A stretch of 45,984 nucleotides of DNA from Planctomycetota bacterium (GTDB lineage Bacteria > Planctomycetota > Phycisphaerae > WQYP01), in the NCBI GenBank assembly GCA_021785155.1, contig JAJYGE010000567.1, positions 1 through 45,984 on the forward strand, read 5' to 3'. Below, piece after piece: positions 25,311-34,025 of the stretch (its first letter is position 1; the number at the start of each line of letters is the position of its first letter). The notes under the pieces are model-generated. The model had not been told where the DNA came from. It saw nothing but the letters and a program-made list of their open reading frames with translations, and made no database searches. The position numbers were made by a program, and so were the translations under genes.

Positions 25311-27164
25311 TCACGGCGGGGGGCTTTGGCCGCCTCCCGCAGGCGGTGGCGGCCCAATTTCATTACTCAACTCAAAGAGCTTCCGCTCCTGCGGATCGGC
25401 CGCATCCAATGCGGAATTTCGCAGGTGCAAATTATGATCCGGCCCTTCAATTACAACATTGACACTCTGGTTGTCGACGCTCTCCACCGCATCTACCAGA
25501 ATATGGCCTGTTGCAAAATTGACGATTTTCGGTGCCAATGTTCCGTTGCTTTTGATGACGGAAATGGATTCCTTATCCCCGATGGATTCGCCCAGACGTA
25601 CCCGCTGACTGCCATCCAGCCATTGTCCGTGGACCCATCTGAATAATTGAAATGACACGATCCCGCGTGCGGGCTCCGCGCCGGTAATAAAGAAGTAAAG
25701 ATCGCTGTTTACACGCAACGATTCACTTGGAGCACTCCATGGCGACTTCAGCCACTGCACCTTGCGTAAAGCCGGGCGGTTCAGACGATTGGGGAACCCA
25801 TACACCGGGTTGTACATAACCACGCGAATTTCGTACCGATATATTTCACCTGGAATTACATGCGTATCATAGAATCGCACCGGCACGCTGGGCATTTCTG
25901 TTAGACTCGTTGGGCCGGCCGCCGCGGTGTTAGAATTCACGCCATTCGCCCCAATGGTGCCGGACATGGCAAATGTACCCGGAAACGCACCATTGGTCTG
26001 GGGCGTCTGTCCCGGCAACAGCAACGGCGGCAACTGCACCTGTTGCGACTGCTGCGCATGAACCTGAAAAGGAGACAACGCAGGTGCCTGCGGCTGTTGC
26101 GGCTGGCGCGGATGAACCTGCGGCTGGGGAATTGAAGCGCCGGGAAATCCGCCCGGCATTCCGGGCATTCCGGGCATTCCGGGAAAATTGGGCATCCCGG
26201 GTGGCTGTAAAGTCTGGGACATTGATGGCCGCGGGCGTTGGACGTTCTGAGGTGGCGCGACAGCCCTTCGATACACTTGCTGTATTGCGTAAAACGCGGG
26301 ATCTAAAATTTCCTCTACTATCCCGTTGAGCTGCGCCAACAGCGAGCTACGCTGGCTATACGTCATTGCTCTGAAATTCAACTTCGGCAAGGAATCAATA
26401 TTCAAACCCGTAATGCGTTGCCACGCCGACCATCGACCATCGGGCAAAAGATGCTGGCGACGTACCTGAACGCGATAAAAAGACGTAATCTGATAAGACA
26501 GCGGCAAAGCGGCCTGATTCGGAGCAAGTTTGATGTTTTTAGCCGCCAGGCGCTCAATCCATTTGGCCATCGGGAAATTCGTTTTCAGCGTGACCCAGAA
26601 CATACCTTTGGTCGACAATCCAGCGGTACCATTGGCGTTATTTGGATTAGCAAAATTACTCATGAAGTTTACTGGCCCCGACGCCGCTCCGGCTGCGCTG
26701 TTCGAAGCCGACGGCAGATACACCACCGCTTGAGATTGACCGGCCTGGGGCTGGGCCAGAGCAGGCACTGAAGCCGTCATAAATATCAGTCCGCGTGTCT
26801 GCGGCCCAGATTTTAATTCCAGAGGCATATTATCCGGCCCGATGCCCAAGTTGCGAAGCGCGACAAGTTTCGGCGCAAGCGGGGCGGTCTGTTTTCCCAC
26901 CAAATTCTCAACATAATCAGGTAAACGCCCGATGTTAATGGGCCTATTTTTCTGTTTTTTGATGGCTTGTTCCAGCAAATCAACCTGCGACGTAATCTGC
27001 GATCCGATATTGGTTGCCGCGATCATGGAGCCTGGCTGCACCGGCGACGCGACTTTGTACGGATCGTGCACAAAATTCTTATAAATCAGCCAGCCCGCAA
27101 AAAGTACGCCGATTCCAAGAACGATCTTTTCGATATGGCGCTCAAGCGGATTAATGTTCTTCAT
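25311..27164 (-). CDS. Large membrane-anchored pilus-operon protein with GMP tract
   Basis: 617 residues. A short basic start and one membrane segment (13-29) place the rest outside the inner membrane. Residues 45-310 are mixed, with a helical part near 270-300. Residues 322-342 are a Pro-Gly-Met tract containing PGMPGMPGMPGG, followed to about 390 by a Pro/Gln-rich linker. The C-terminal part (about 420-600, with GEIYRYEIRVVMYNPVYG and WSAPSESLRV) looks like a beta-sandwich (FN3-like) and ends in PPPPAGGG and SPPP. No known family is certain. Being between the PilO-like and secretin genes, where PilP normally sits, a PilP-like link to the secretin is a reasonable inference. Confidence 0.65.
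   Translation of the reverse strand: MKNINPLERHIEKIVLGIGVLFAGWLIYKNFVHDPYKVASPVQPGSMIAATNIGSQITSQVDLLEQAIKKQKNRPINIGRLPDYVENLVGKQTAPLAPKLVALRNLGIGPDNMPLELKSGPQTRGLIFMTASVPALAQPQAGQSQAVVYLPSASNSAAGAASGPVNFMSNFANPNNANGTAGLSTKGMFWVTLKTNFPMAKWIERLAAKNIKLAPNQAALPLSYQITSFYRVQVRRQHLLPDGRWSAWQRITGLNIDSLPKLNFRAMTYSQRSSLLAQLNGIVEEILDPAFYAIQQVYRRAVAPPQNVQRPRPSMSQTLQPPGMPNFPGMPGMPGMPGGFPGASIPQPQVHPRQPQQPQAPALSPFQVHAQQSQQVQLPPLLLPGQTPQTNGAFPGTFAMSGTIGANGVNSNTAAAGPTSLTEMPSVPVRFYDTHVIPGEIYRYEIRVVMYNPVYGFPNRLNRPALRKVQWLKSPWSAPSESLRVNSDLYFFITGAEPARGIVSFQLFRWVHGQWLDGSQRVRLGESIGDKESISVIKSNGTLAPKIVNFATGHILVDAVESVDNQSVNVVIEGPDHNLHLRNSALDAADPQERKLFELSNEIGPPPPAGGGQSPPP
26139..26201 (-). repeat. Tandem 9-base repeats encoding Gly-Met-Pro
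   Basis: On the plus strand units of GGGCATTCC-type are repeated head to tail; on the minus strand they read Gly-Met-Pro. They lie within the 617-residue gene. Similar tracts are found at 27572-27628 and around 28919-29020 in the two upstream genes. Confidence 0.8.
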
Positions 27165-27202
27165 GGTTGCTCACCAGATTCCGTAGTTAAAGTTATGATA
27201 AC

Positions 27203-28660
27203 TCAAGGTTGTGCCGCGGACGCGCTCAACAAGCCCAGTCGCGCACGATACGCTGACGGCATCAACGGCTTATTCCATTGCGTGCAGAATAAAACCTCCA
27301 TTAAAATGTTTAATTCGAGCACCGGCTGTTTCCCATACACAAAGCCTTGTGTAATAGCATCAATAGGATCGACCGTCGTCATATTCATCTGCAGCACAGT
27401 ATACCCATTATTCTGGCGATATAGCTGGTTGATAAAATCATTAATTTTGTCCGCCGCAACGACCACACCAACGGTCACCAGAACAATCTGATGTTTCGCG
27501 TTGCTCACATGACTGGTCAAGATATCCCCAACAGACTTGCCCGTTGCGCCGCGCCCCGGAGCCGTATAGGCACCAGGCATTCCCGGCATTCCCGGCATAC
27601 CGGGCATATTTGGCAGACCTGGCATTCCTCCCTGGAAACTCATATTAGGCACATTGGGCGAAACGCCGACTGCGGCCGTCGCACCTAAAAACAATCCGCC
27701 ATCCGGAACCAGCGTGGGCCCGGCCCCGCGCGCGGACGACTGGTTCTGTCCGTTCAATGCGGCCGGGGCATTGGTACCGATGGTAATATGTATTAAGCGC
27801 TTTACCGGCGACATACTGACATTGAGGCTGCCCTGATTTGCCGCAATAATCGCATTGACAATATCATTTTGAATCCAGGAATCGACGAAAGCCTCATAAA
27901 TTTGTGAAGCGGTCGGCAGGTGATGACTGAGCACAAAACTACGTTCCTGAAAACAACTGCGGTCAGCATAAATTTTACATTTGGAGGCCGCAAGAAATAC
28001 CTGTCGTCGTGTAATGGCATCTTGAATTGCTTTTTGCTCATGTGTGCTGGCGCTACCGCCATTTTGAAAACCCTGCGGCATGACTCCCTGTATCTGTTTC
28101 AAACGGGCAGTGATCAGATTATTGATCCGCTCCGCACTCGGCGGCATTCCGGCCGCCAGACGGGTCAAAAAGCAGTATTGATATTCCCGGTTGTTCAAGA
28201 ACAATCGACGATATTCTCGCCGGAATGCCCGGCGTACTGTTAAGAACCGCGGAGGATTGGGTAGCATACCGGCCATGGGAATACCGGCCAGCAGTGGAAT
28301 CGCGTGATGTCGGGCATCCGTAAGAATCTGTCCCTGGGCATTAAATTCCACCCGTCCCCATGCGTTCAAAGTGATATATTCCTGCTTGACCGCCTTGGAC
28401 TGTGATTCAATATACTTTTGTATTTTCAGCCGCGCTTTGATTATCGGCGGCGTCACCGGCCCGACCGAACGTTTATGCCCCGGTATATGCAGCGATGTGG
28501 TGCGCAGACTTTGGGCGACCTGTGCCTGCGCCAGGGCGGAACTCATCCTGGCGCGGAGCTTCGTGCCCATGGCGCTCAACGGATAAAACAAAACCACCAC
28601 GGAAGCCAAAATGACCACTCCGCATAGAATCGGTATCAGGTTGGCTTTGATAAACTTCAT
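27203..28660 (-). CDS. PilO-like pilus assembly protein with GMP tract
   Basis: 485 residues. Residues 8-28 are a single membrane segment, followed by helices (32-55, 70-95) and a long region that includes four cysteines or so (163, 228, 236, 459). Residues 345-363 are a Gly-Met-Pro tract (GMPGLPNMPGMPGMPGMPG). The C-terminal domain (about 388-462: IVLVTVGVVVAADKINDFINQLY and YTVLQMNMTTVDP) has the strand-helix-strand pattern of the ferredoxin-like domain of PilO/GspM. In pili, PilO pairs with PilN in the inner membrane and with PilP. GGAGG lies five bases before the ATG. It is second in the operon. The PilO assignment is by fold pattern and position only. Confidence 0.6.
   Translation of the reverse strand: MKFIKANLIPILCGVVILASVVVLFYPLSAMGTKLRARMSSALAQAQVAQSLRTTSLHIPGHKRSVGPVTPPIIKARLKIQKYIESQSKAVKQEYITLNAWGRVEFNAQGQILTDARHHAIPLLAGIPMAGMLPNPPRFLTVRRAFRREYRRLFLNNREYQYCFLTRLAAGMPPSAERINNLITARLKQIQGVMPQGFQNGGSASTHEQKAIQDAITRRQVFLAASKCKIYADRSCFQERSFVLSHHLPTASQIYEAFVDSWIQNDIVNAIIAANQGSLNVSMSPVKRLIHITIGTNAPAALNGQNQSSARGAGPTLVPDGGLFLGATAAVGVSPNVPNMSFQGGMPGLPNMPGMPGMPGMPGAYTAPGRGATGKSVGDILTSHVSNAKHQIVLVTVGVVVAADKINDFINQLYRQNNGYTVLQMNMTTVDPIDAITQGFVYGKQPVLELNILMEVLFCTQWNKPLMPSAYRARLGLLSASAAQP
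27572..27628 (-). repeat. Tandem 9-base repeats encoding Gly-Met-Pro
   Basis: Head-to-tail GGCATTCCC-type units in the PilO-like gene, reading Gly-Met-Pro on the minus strand (residues 345-363). The codons are similar to those in the tract of the next gene, so spread by duplication or gene conversion between neighbours is possible. Confidence 0.8.
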
Positions 28661-28751
28661 CCAAACCTCCAGCCAGTGGAATCAATCCGATATCTCGGAT
28701 TTCATCGGGCTTGCGTTATCGGCCTGCATCAAAAGCCGCTTTCAAAATTCG

Positions 28752-28777
28752 GCTCGCCGCGGGCGCCTGCGGCGAGC
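28752..28777 (-). terminator. Strong GC hairpin between pilMN and the PilO-like gene
   Basis: GCTCGCCGC and GCGGCGAGC form a perfect 9-bp stem with an 8-base loop, ten bases after the stop of the PilM-PilN gene. Read on the minus strand it is followed by CGAATTTTG, a short T run, so it could work as a partial terminator or protect the 3' end of the pilMN message, lowering expression of the downstream genes. Confidence 0.45.
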
Positions 28778-28787
28778 ACCGGCAATA

Positions 28788-30884
28788 TTATTGCACATAC
28801 ACATTTAAAATCATCTGAAACGCCGTCGCATCGTTCAGTGACGCCTTGGTATTCGGATCTATCGCTCCATGAATCGTACCAGAACTCTGGCTGTTAAAAT
28901 TAAAATTATTCCCGCCCGATGTCCCAAACTGTGGCATTCCGGGAATCCCCGGCCCGAATCCCGGCGGACGAAATCCACCCGGGCTGTTAAATGGCATGCC
29001 CGGCATTGCTCCGGGGAAAGACGGAATATTATTCTGCGGAATGACATTCTGATTTTGGGCATTGACCGGAGTGGTCGTCGACGCTGGTGACGGCAAAAAG
29101 TGCGGCAGGAACACGTCTGAGAATGGCCCGAGTTCCGATCCCCATGGAACAAAGCCAAGGCCTCCTGAACTCCCTCCCCCGGCCATTAAACTTCCTATCC
29201 GCACGGTGGCCAGCGAACCTTTTACTATTTTAATGACAAACGGCTTTCCGGCCGCGGATCCGCCCAATCGCTGCAATCTATCCTGAAATGTTTGAAGTAT
29301 TTTTCCCCAGTTGCGATAGGGCGTGTAGCCGCTGATGACCAATTGAAATCCGCCCCTGGTCGGCGTCACAGTAGCGACGGCCCGGTTGTTATTATTATTT
29401 CCCACCGCCGCCGTATTGGATAAAACAGATTGGTAATTGGATTGGACGGATTGCAGCACAATCTTCCAGGTTTTCGGAGTTTTGACATCCTTCGGCAGAT
29501 CCACCATCGCCTGGGGCAGCGATTGATACAGAGTCTGAACAAGTTGCGGCCAGAATTCTCTTTTCTTTCCCAAATCCAAATAATAATTAATTTTGGAAAG
29601 GTTGGTTTGATAGGTATTCGTGATGGAATTATATTGCCCGCGCAAGGATGATTCATCAATAATGTGTCGCTTGGCAATCTGGAGAGCGGGATTATGAACA
29701 CTGGCTTGGAACGCGGCCGAGTCTATCGAATAACGGGCTGCGGAAGCAACGGCACCAATGACAAAAAGCGCCGCCGTAGCGGCAAACCAAGGATACTTTT
29801 TCCGCCAGATCATTTGCCGGGCTATTTCCAAAGGCAGAAGATTCGTGTTAATGGCGGCCATTCCCACGCCTTGCAGGGCCAAGCCATAAGCCACGCTCAT
29901 TCCCAGCGCCTGATCGCTTAACCCGGCGGCCATTTTCGCATCTTCAACTTCAATTTTGGCGAATCCATCCAGCCGCGCCACTTCCATTCCCAGATATTGC
30001 TGGAGATATTTTTGCAGGTTGGAAAGGCGGAAAGGATTCCCCATGCCGACAATCTGTTCGACCCGGCTTTCACGGTGTGAGCTGTTGTAGTAGCCGATCG
30101 ATCTCTGTATTTCCGCCACCACATCGGCGAACGTAGGGCGCATGGCCTGGAATATCTGACGCGCGTATTTACTGGTGGCGGCGGTCTTTTTAAGAGCCTC
30201 GGCCTTCTTGAAGGCAAAACGGAAACTCTTGGCCAAAGATTCAGTAAAACTATTTCCCCCGAGATTAATATTGCGCAACCACAACCGCCCCTGATCCACC
30301 ACGATCAGGTCGGTATGATCCGCCCCGATATCCAGAAATATTGTACCTTTACCCGAACCGTTACCTTCGAAGACCACCGCGTTATAAACTGCCAGTGGTG
30401 CCAATTGCAGGCCGTGAACGGTAATTCCCAACGCTTGAAAATCTCCCAGAATGGCACCGACAATATCCGTCTTGATCGCAAAAATGCCGATTTCCACATC
30501 CGGGCTGTCCGGATTACGAAAACTGTGATAATCCCAATTCACCTGATCCAGTGGAAATGGAATTTGTTGAATCGCCTCAAAGCGGACAATTTCAGGAATT
30601 TTACGCGGCTCCACGGGCGGAAGTTTTACAAATCGGGAAAAACTTGCGGCTCCGGGTGCACCAATGAAGACCTGCTCGCCATGCAGCGAATAATGCTCAA
30701 GAAACCGCCCCAGACTCTCACGGATGATTTCCCGTCGGTCAATGTCCGGCTCACTTAGAAAGTGGCTGTGCTCAATGACCTCCATGGCCTCAAGAGACAC
30801 CTTGTCGCCGTCACGGCGAAGCTTAATAGCTTTAATCGCCGTCGTCCCGACATCAATACCCCATGCTGATTGTGAACTGGCCAT
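28788..30884 (-). CDS. pilM: PilM-PilN fusion, type IV pilus assembly platform protein
   Basis: 698 residues from the ATG at 30884, preceded by GGAGG; a longer reading adds 35 unrelated residues. Residues 1-340 are PilM, an actin-like ATP-binding protein: WGIDVGTTAIKAIKL (8-22), RFEAIQQIPFPL (101-112), TIFLDIGADHTDL (181-193) and GMGNPFRLSNL (280-290). At 345 the sequence INTNLLP begins, the N-terminal motif of PilN (which binds PilM), followed by a membrane segment (365-385) and a periplasmic domain. So PilM and PilN are joined in one chain. The C-terminal 100 residues are Gly/Pro/Phe-rich with GMP and PGF repeats. First gene of the pilus operon, on the inner membrane. Confidence 0.9.
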   Translation of the reverse strand: MASSQSAWGIDVGTTAIKAIKLRRDGDKVSLEAMEVIEHSHFLSEPDIDRREIIRESLGRFLEHYSLHGEQVFIGAPGAASFSRFVKLPPVEPRKIPEIVRFEAIQQIPFPLDQVNWDYHSFRNPDSPDVEIGIFAIKTDIVGAILGDFQALGITVHGLQLAPLAVYNAVVFEGNGSGKGTIFLDIGADHTDLIVVDQGRLWLRNINLGGNSFTESLAKSFRFAFKKAEALKKTAATSKYARQIFQAMRPTFADVVAEIQRSIGYYNSSHRESRVEQIVGMGNPFRLSNLQKYLQQYLGMEVARLDGFAKIEVEDAKMAAGLSDQALGMSVAYGLALQGVGMAAINTNLLPLEIARQMIWRKKYPWFAATAALFVIGAVASAARYSIDSAAFQASVHNPALQIAKRHIIDESSLRGQYNSITNTYQTNLSKINYYLDLGKKREFWPQLVQTLYQSLPQAMVDLPKDVKTPKTWKIVLQSVQSNYQSVLSNTAAVGNNNNNRAVATVTPTRGGFQLVISGYTPYRNWGKILQTFQDRLQRLGGSAAGKPFVIKIVKGSLATVRIGSLMAGGGSSGGLGFVPWGSELGPFSDVFLPHFLPSPASTTTPVNAQNQNVIPQNNIPSFPGAMPGMPFNSPGGFRPPGFGPGIPGMPQFGTSGGNNFNFNSQSSGTIHGAIDPNTKASLNDATAFQMILNVYVQ
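28919..29020 (-). repeat. Gly/Pro/Met/Phe-rich coding repeat in PilM-PilN
   Basis: Irregular units reading PGAMPGMP, PGGFRPPGFGPGIPGMP on the minus strand. It is a degenerate form of the Gly-Met-Pro tracts in the two downstream genes and lies near the C-terminus. Confidence 0.65.
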
Positions 30885-31109
30885 GAAGACCTCCGGCACG
30901 TGGCGATGCACACCCCGATCAACCGCCGAACCATCCTGATTCCGACGTTTCGCATATCTTACGTCGAGCCACGGCTCAACGAAAGTCAATTCTCACTCAC
31001 CGTCCGGATTTTATCTCAGGGATCGCCACACCCTGAATCACCAAACTTCCCGCGCTGCGCCGCCAGGATTTCATCCAAAAGTGCAGCGCACGCTCGCATC
31101 ATAAAGCTT

Positions 31110-31138
31110 AATAAAACCCAGAAGCGCGAATTCGTCAA
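31110..31138 (-). promoter_or_regulatory. Candidate promoter of the pilM operon
   Basis: On the minus strand TTGACG (31133-31138, five of six bases of the -35 consensus) is followed after 17 bases by TTTATT (31110-31115, four of six of the -10 consensus). The start point would be near 31103. Confidence 0.35.
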
Positions 31139-31256
31139 GCAAAAAGACTTCTTTTTTCAGAATATCCTGCCTGCCGGGCCTGCTTCTTTCAGCATGATGC
31201 ACCCGAAGCACGCCATCCGGCGTGTCGACACAAACGACCGAATATTAATTTTTTCC

Positions 31257-31284
31257 ATGACCTTGGAAATAAATCTGATACAAT
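31257..31284 (+). promoter_or_regulatory. Candidate promoter for a leaderless lipoprotein message
   Basis: ATGACC (31257-31262, four of six) and TACAAT (31279-31284, five of six, preceded by TGA) are 16 bases apart. The ATG of the lipoprotein gene lies six bases after the -10 box, where transcription would start, and no ribosome site precedes it. Confidence 0.45.
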
Positions 31285-31290
31285 AAAACC

Positions 31291-32013
31291 ATGAAATTGA
31301 AGCGCTTTTATCTGATGCTGTTTATAGGCCTGTCGGCTGCCGCGGGCGGATGCCATTCCACTATTGTTCCACTTAAACCCGCGGCGATTGGGCCGCCGTG
31401 GGCGCTGCACCAGCCAACCGGGCCGTCCACCACATCCATTGCCTCAAGGCCGCCCGATACAGCGACCGCTCGGATAGCCCACCGGGAAAAGTCCCCGGCC
31501 GTTCACATAGGCTGGTTTGCCAATACGCAAAATGGAACCACCGGCCAAATTGATCTCACCAGCTACCACAACGTATGGCGTCACACCATACATCTTCTTA
31601 TCAACATGGGATATCACATTCAATGGGCCAGCTATCGCCTGGGGGTTATCACCACACGCTACCGCACCGGGCCGGAAATTCTGCAATGGTGGCGACCCGA
31701 CGCGACGACTTTTCCGGAACTCATGGAGGGAACCATCAATACATTCCGAAGAATTGTTCGCGTTGTCATCACCCGCACGCCCCAAGCCCATAGCTTTGCG
31801 GTCACCGTTGAAGTCCTCGTGCAACGGCGCGAAAATCCGGCCGGCACTGTGGGGAGCGTGGCATTTTTCGGGGCCTCCGCCTTTGGTGCCAGTCCGTTGC
31901 CGCTGCAAGCGCGCCATGCCATAACTGCGGCCAATAAACCCTACTGGATGCGGGTCGGCCATGATCCCGCTTTGGAGTTAAAAATACTCCACCGCTTGTT
32001 TCATAAGCTATAA
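31291..32013 (+). CDS. Lipoprotein of unknown function
   Basis: 240 residues. MKLKRFYLMLFIGLSAAAGGC is a lipoprotein signal with the modified Cys at 21. A Pro/Thr/Ser-rich stretch follows to about 65, then a domain with HTIHLLINMGYHIQWASYRLGVITT and VRVVITRTPQAHSFAVTVEVLV, alternating strands like the repeats in lipoproteins of the LptE/DUF type; no family identified. The start has no Shine-Dalgarno sequence but a -10 box six bases upstream. It is divergent from the pilus operon and may be followed in one transcript by the small membrane protein (38-base gap). Confidence 0.65.
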   Translation: MKLKRFYLMLFIGLSAAAGGCHSTIVPLKPAAIGPPWALHQPTGPSTTSIASRPPDTATARIAHREKSPAVHIGWFANTQNGTTGQIDLTSYHNVWRHTIHLLINMGYHIQWASYRLGVITTRYRTGPEILQWWRPDATTFPELMEGTINTFRRIVRVVITRTPQAHSFAVTVEVLVQRRENPAGTVGSVAFFGASAFGASPLPLQARHAITAANKPYWMRVGHDPALELKILHRLFHKL

Positions 32014-32051
32014 TAATCAATGCTTTAAGGCGCAAGATGGAGTAACAGCAC

Positions 32052-32465
32052 ATGACACAAAGCGCTCTTTCACCCTTTGAGGGCTTATTTCGGCTGCTGC
32101 AATTTCTGGGCAAAAAGCTACTCTGGGTCAGCATCGCCTGGATTGTCCTTTATTTTATCTCCCAATTGTTTGCCAAAGGATCCTGGATGCTCGTTGAACC
32201 CGCAATCGGAGCCATCGCCGGCGCTGCGACGGGTTGGGAAATTGCGGATAATGCGGTGTCTGAAGCGGGGTTCACCGGAATCATTCTCTGGATATTACTG
32301 GTCCTGTCATGCTGGATTCCGATCTGGGGAATACAGTTGTTGATGCAGGTCCTTATGCATATCACGCTGGGCTGGCAGATGACATTCGGACAATGGATGC
32401 TCCTGACGATGGCCACTATTTTCAGTCTTATCGCCTGTATATGGCGGGCCCTGGCTGACGATTAG
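32052..32465 (+). CDS. Small membrane protein, unknown
   Basis: 137 residues with about four hydrophobic segments (near 22-42, 46-62 weaker, 72-105 long, 112-132). GGAG lies about ten bases before the ATG. No motif of a known family. It sits between the lipoprotein gene and rarA on the same strand, so it may be part of a short operon with the lipoprotein. Confidence 0.55.
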   Translation: MTQSALSPFEGLFRLLQFLGKKLLWVSIAWIVLYFISQLFAKGSWMLVEPAIGAIAGAATGWEIADNAVSEAGFTGIILWILLVLSCWIPIWGIQLLMQVLMHITLGWQMTFGQWMLLTMATIFSLIACIWRALADD

Positions 32466-32533
32466 ACGCTCTGCCCACAGAGGTAAAAAACGCACGTTGA
32501 GACAATAATTATCCTCCCGAGCGCATCGATCAA

Positions 32534-32564
32534 TTCCCTGTTACAGGCCGATCATGGCTATAAT
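32534..32564 (+). promoter_or_regulatory. Candidate promoter for rarA
   Basis: TATAAT at 32559-32564 is a perfect -10 box in the 167-base spacer before rarA. No good -35 box was found (TTCCCT at 32534-32539, 19 bases away, is weak). A 6-bp dyad GCCGGT/ACCGGC (32586-32599) lies in the following leader. Confidence 0.35.
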
Positions 32565-32632
32565 CGGATGCAAACAGCCAAGAGCGCCGGTGAACCGGCA
32601 TTTCGAGGCTGTTCGAAACATGGTGATAGACC

Positions 32633-33988
32633 GTGGCGGATCTCTTTTCATCAGTCCGGGAGCAACGGGTGCAAGCCGCTAAACCGCTGGCCGCTCGCAT
32701 GCGCCCGGAAACACTCGCGGATTTTGTAGGTCAACAGCATATCGTTGGCCCGGACAAACTCCTGCGTCGCATGATTGAAGCGGATCGACTTGTGAGTCTG
32801 ATTTTTTATGGGCCGCCCGGCACGGGAAAAACCTCTCTGGCGGAACTTATTGCCGGGGCCACGCGCCGGAACTTTGTACGCATGAATGCCGCCGCCGCGG
32901 GCGTGAAGGACGTTCGGGATATTCTGGCCCAGTCCAAAACCCAGTTGGAGGCCACCGGCGAACGGACGATTCTCTTCCTGGATGAAATCCACCGTTTTAA
33001 CCGCGCGCAACAGGATATTCTCCTGCCGGAGGTTGAAAATGGCATTATCACCCTTATTGGCGCCACCACGCAAAATCCATTCTTCTCGGTTAACGCGCCA
33101 CTGGTATCCCGCAGCCAGATATTTCAATTTGAACCGTTAACGGCTACGGACGTGCGAACCGTTTTGGATCGGGCCATCCATGATCCGAAGAATGGATTGG
33201 GTTCGTTGCAACTCATCGTGGACGCCGAGGCGATGGATTATTGGCTGGAACTCTCTGATGGTGACGCTCGCCGGGCCTTGACCGCACTGGAAATAGCGGT
33301 GTTTTCCCAGCGGCCCGGCACCACCGGCAACGGGGACCCAAGCATTCATATCACACTGCCAATCGCCCGCGATTCCATTCAGGCCAAGGCCATGGTGTAT
33401 GACGATGACGGCCATTATGATTCCGCCAGCGCGTTCATTAAATCCATGCGCGGAAGCGATCCGGACGCCACTGTTTATTGGCTGGCGCGCATGCTGGCGG
33501 CGGGTGATGATCCGCGGTTTATCGCCCGGCGCATTGCGATATGCGCGTCGGAAGATATCGGCAATGCCGATCCCACCGCCGTGATGCTGGCGGCGGCGGC
33601 GGTGCAGGTGACGGAATTTGTCGGCATGCCGGAATGCCGCCTGCCTCTGGCGCAGGCGGCTATTTATCTGGCCTGCGCGCCAAAAAGCAACCGCGTAACA
33701 CTGGCCATTGATCAGGCGTTGGACGATATTAAAACCGGTCGAACCATTCCCGTACCACGTCCGATACGTGATGCACATTATCCCGGTTCCCAGGACCTCG
33801 GCCATGCGGGCTATCAATATGCCCATAATTTTCCGGAAGGGTATGTTCCACAGGTATACTTGGGCGTGGAAAAGCATTATTATCAGCCTACGGAACGCGG
33901 CCATGAAGCGGAGATAGGTCGATATCTTCAGCGGCTGGCGGAGTTGGACAAGGCGTGGACGCAATCGCATCCGGGTGGTTCGCAATGA
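32633..33988 (+). CDS. rarA: Replication-associated recombination protein A (AAA+ ATPase)
   Basis: 451 residues starting with GTG (MADLFSS after translation). The N-terminus RPETLADFVGQQHIVGPDKLL is typical for RarA/MgsA/WRNIP1. Walker A is GPPGTGKTS (60-68), Walker B is ILFLDEIHRFN (113-123) and sensor 1 is LIGATTQNP. The C-terminal part includes SFIKSMRGSDPDA and the RarA-specific GYVPQVYLG-type and YAHNFPEG motifs. RarA is a tetrameric ATPase that acts at stalled replication forks. Length is normal. The folate gene follows 37 bases later in the same direction, so they could be co-transcribed. Confidence 0.95.
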   Translation: MADLFSSVREQRVQAAKPLAARMRPETLADFVGQQHIVGPDKLLRRMIEADRLVSLIFYGPPGTGKTSLAELIAGATRRNFVRMNAAAAGVKDVRDILAQSKTQLEATGERTILFLDEIHRFNRAQQDILLPEVENGIITLIGATTQNPFFSVNAPLVSRSQIFQFEPLTATDVRTVLDRAIHDPKNGLGSLQLIVDAEAMDYWLELSDGDARRALTALEIAVFSQRPGTTGNGDPSIHITLPIARDSIQAKAMVYDDDGHYDSASAFIKSMRGSDPDATVYWLARMLAAGDDPRFIARRIAICASEDIGNADPTAVMLAAAAVQVTEFVGMPECRLPLAQAAIYLACAPKSNRVTLAIDQALDDIKTGRTIPVPRPIRDAHYPGSQDLGHAGYQYAHNFPEGYVPQVYLGVEKHYYQPTERGHEAEIGRYLQRLAELDKAWTQSHPGGSQ

Positions 33989-34025
33989 CGTATCCGGCGA
34001 CCCGGCAGGAAGAGGAAATACAAGC

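Larger units (their letters stand above)
30885..31290. other. Divergent intergenic region of the pilus operon and a lipoprotein gene
   Basis: 406 bases without a recognisable gene. It holds a candidate minus-strand promoter (31110-31138) for the pilus operon and a candidate plus-strand promoter just before the lipoprotein gene. The pilus messenger would have a leader of about 220 bases. Confidence 0.5.

Noticed and set aside
26139..26201. Short head-to-tail repeats resembling a CRISPR array
   Set aside because: Units are nine bases without spacers and encode Gly-Met-Pro in frame within a gene.
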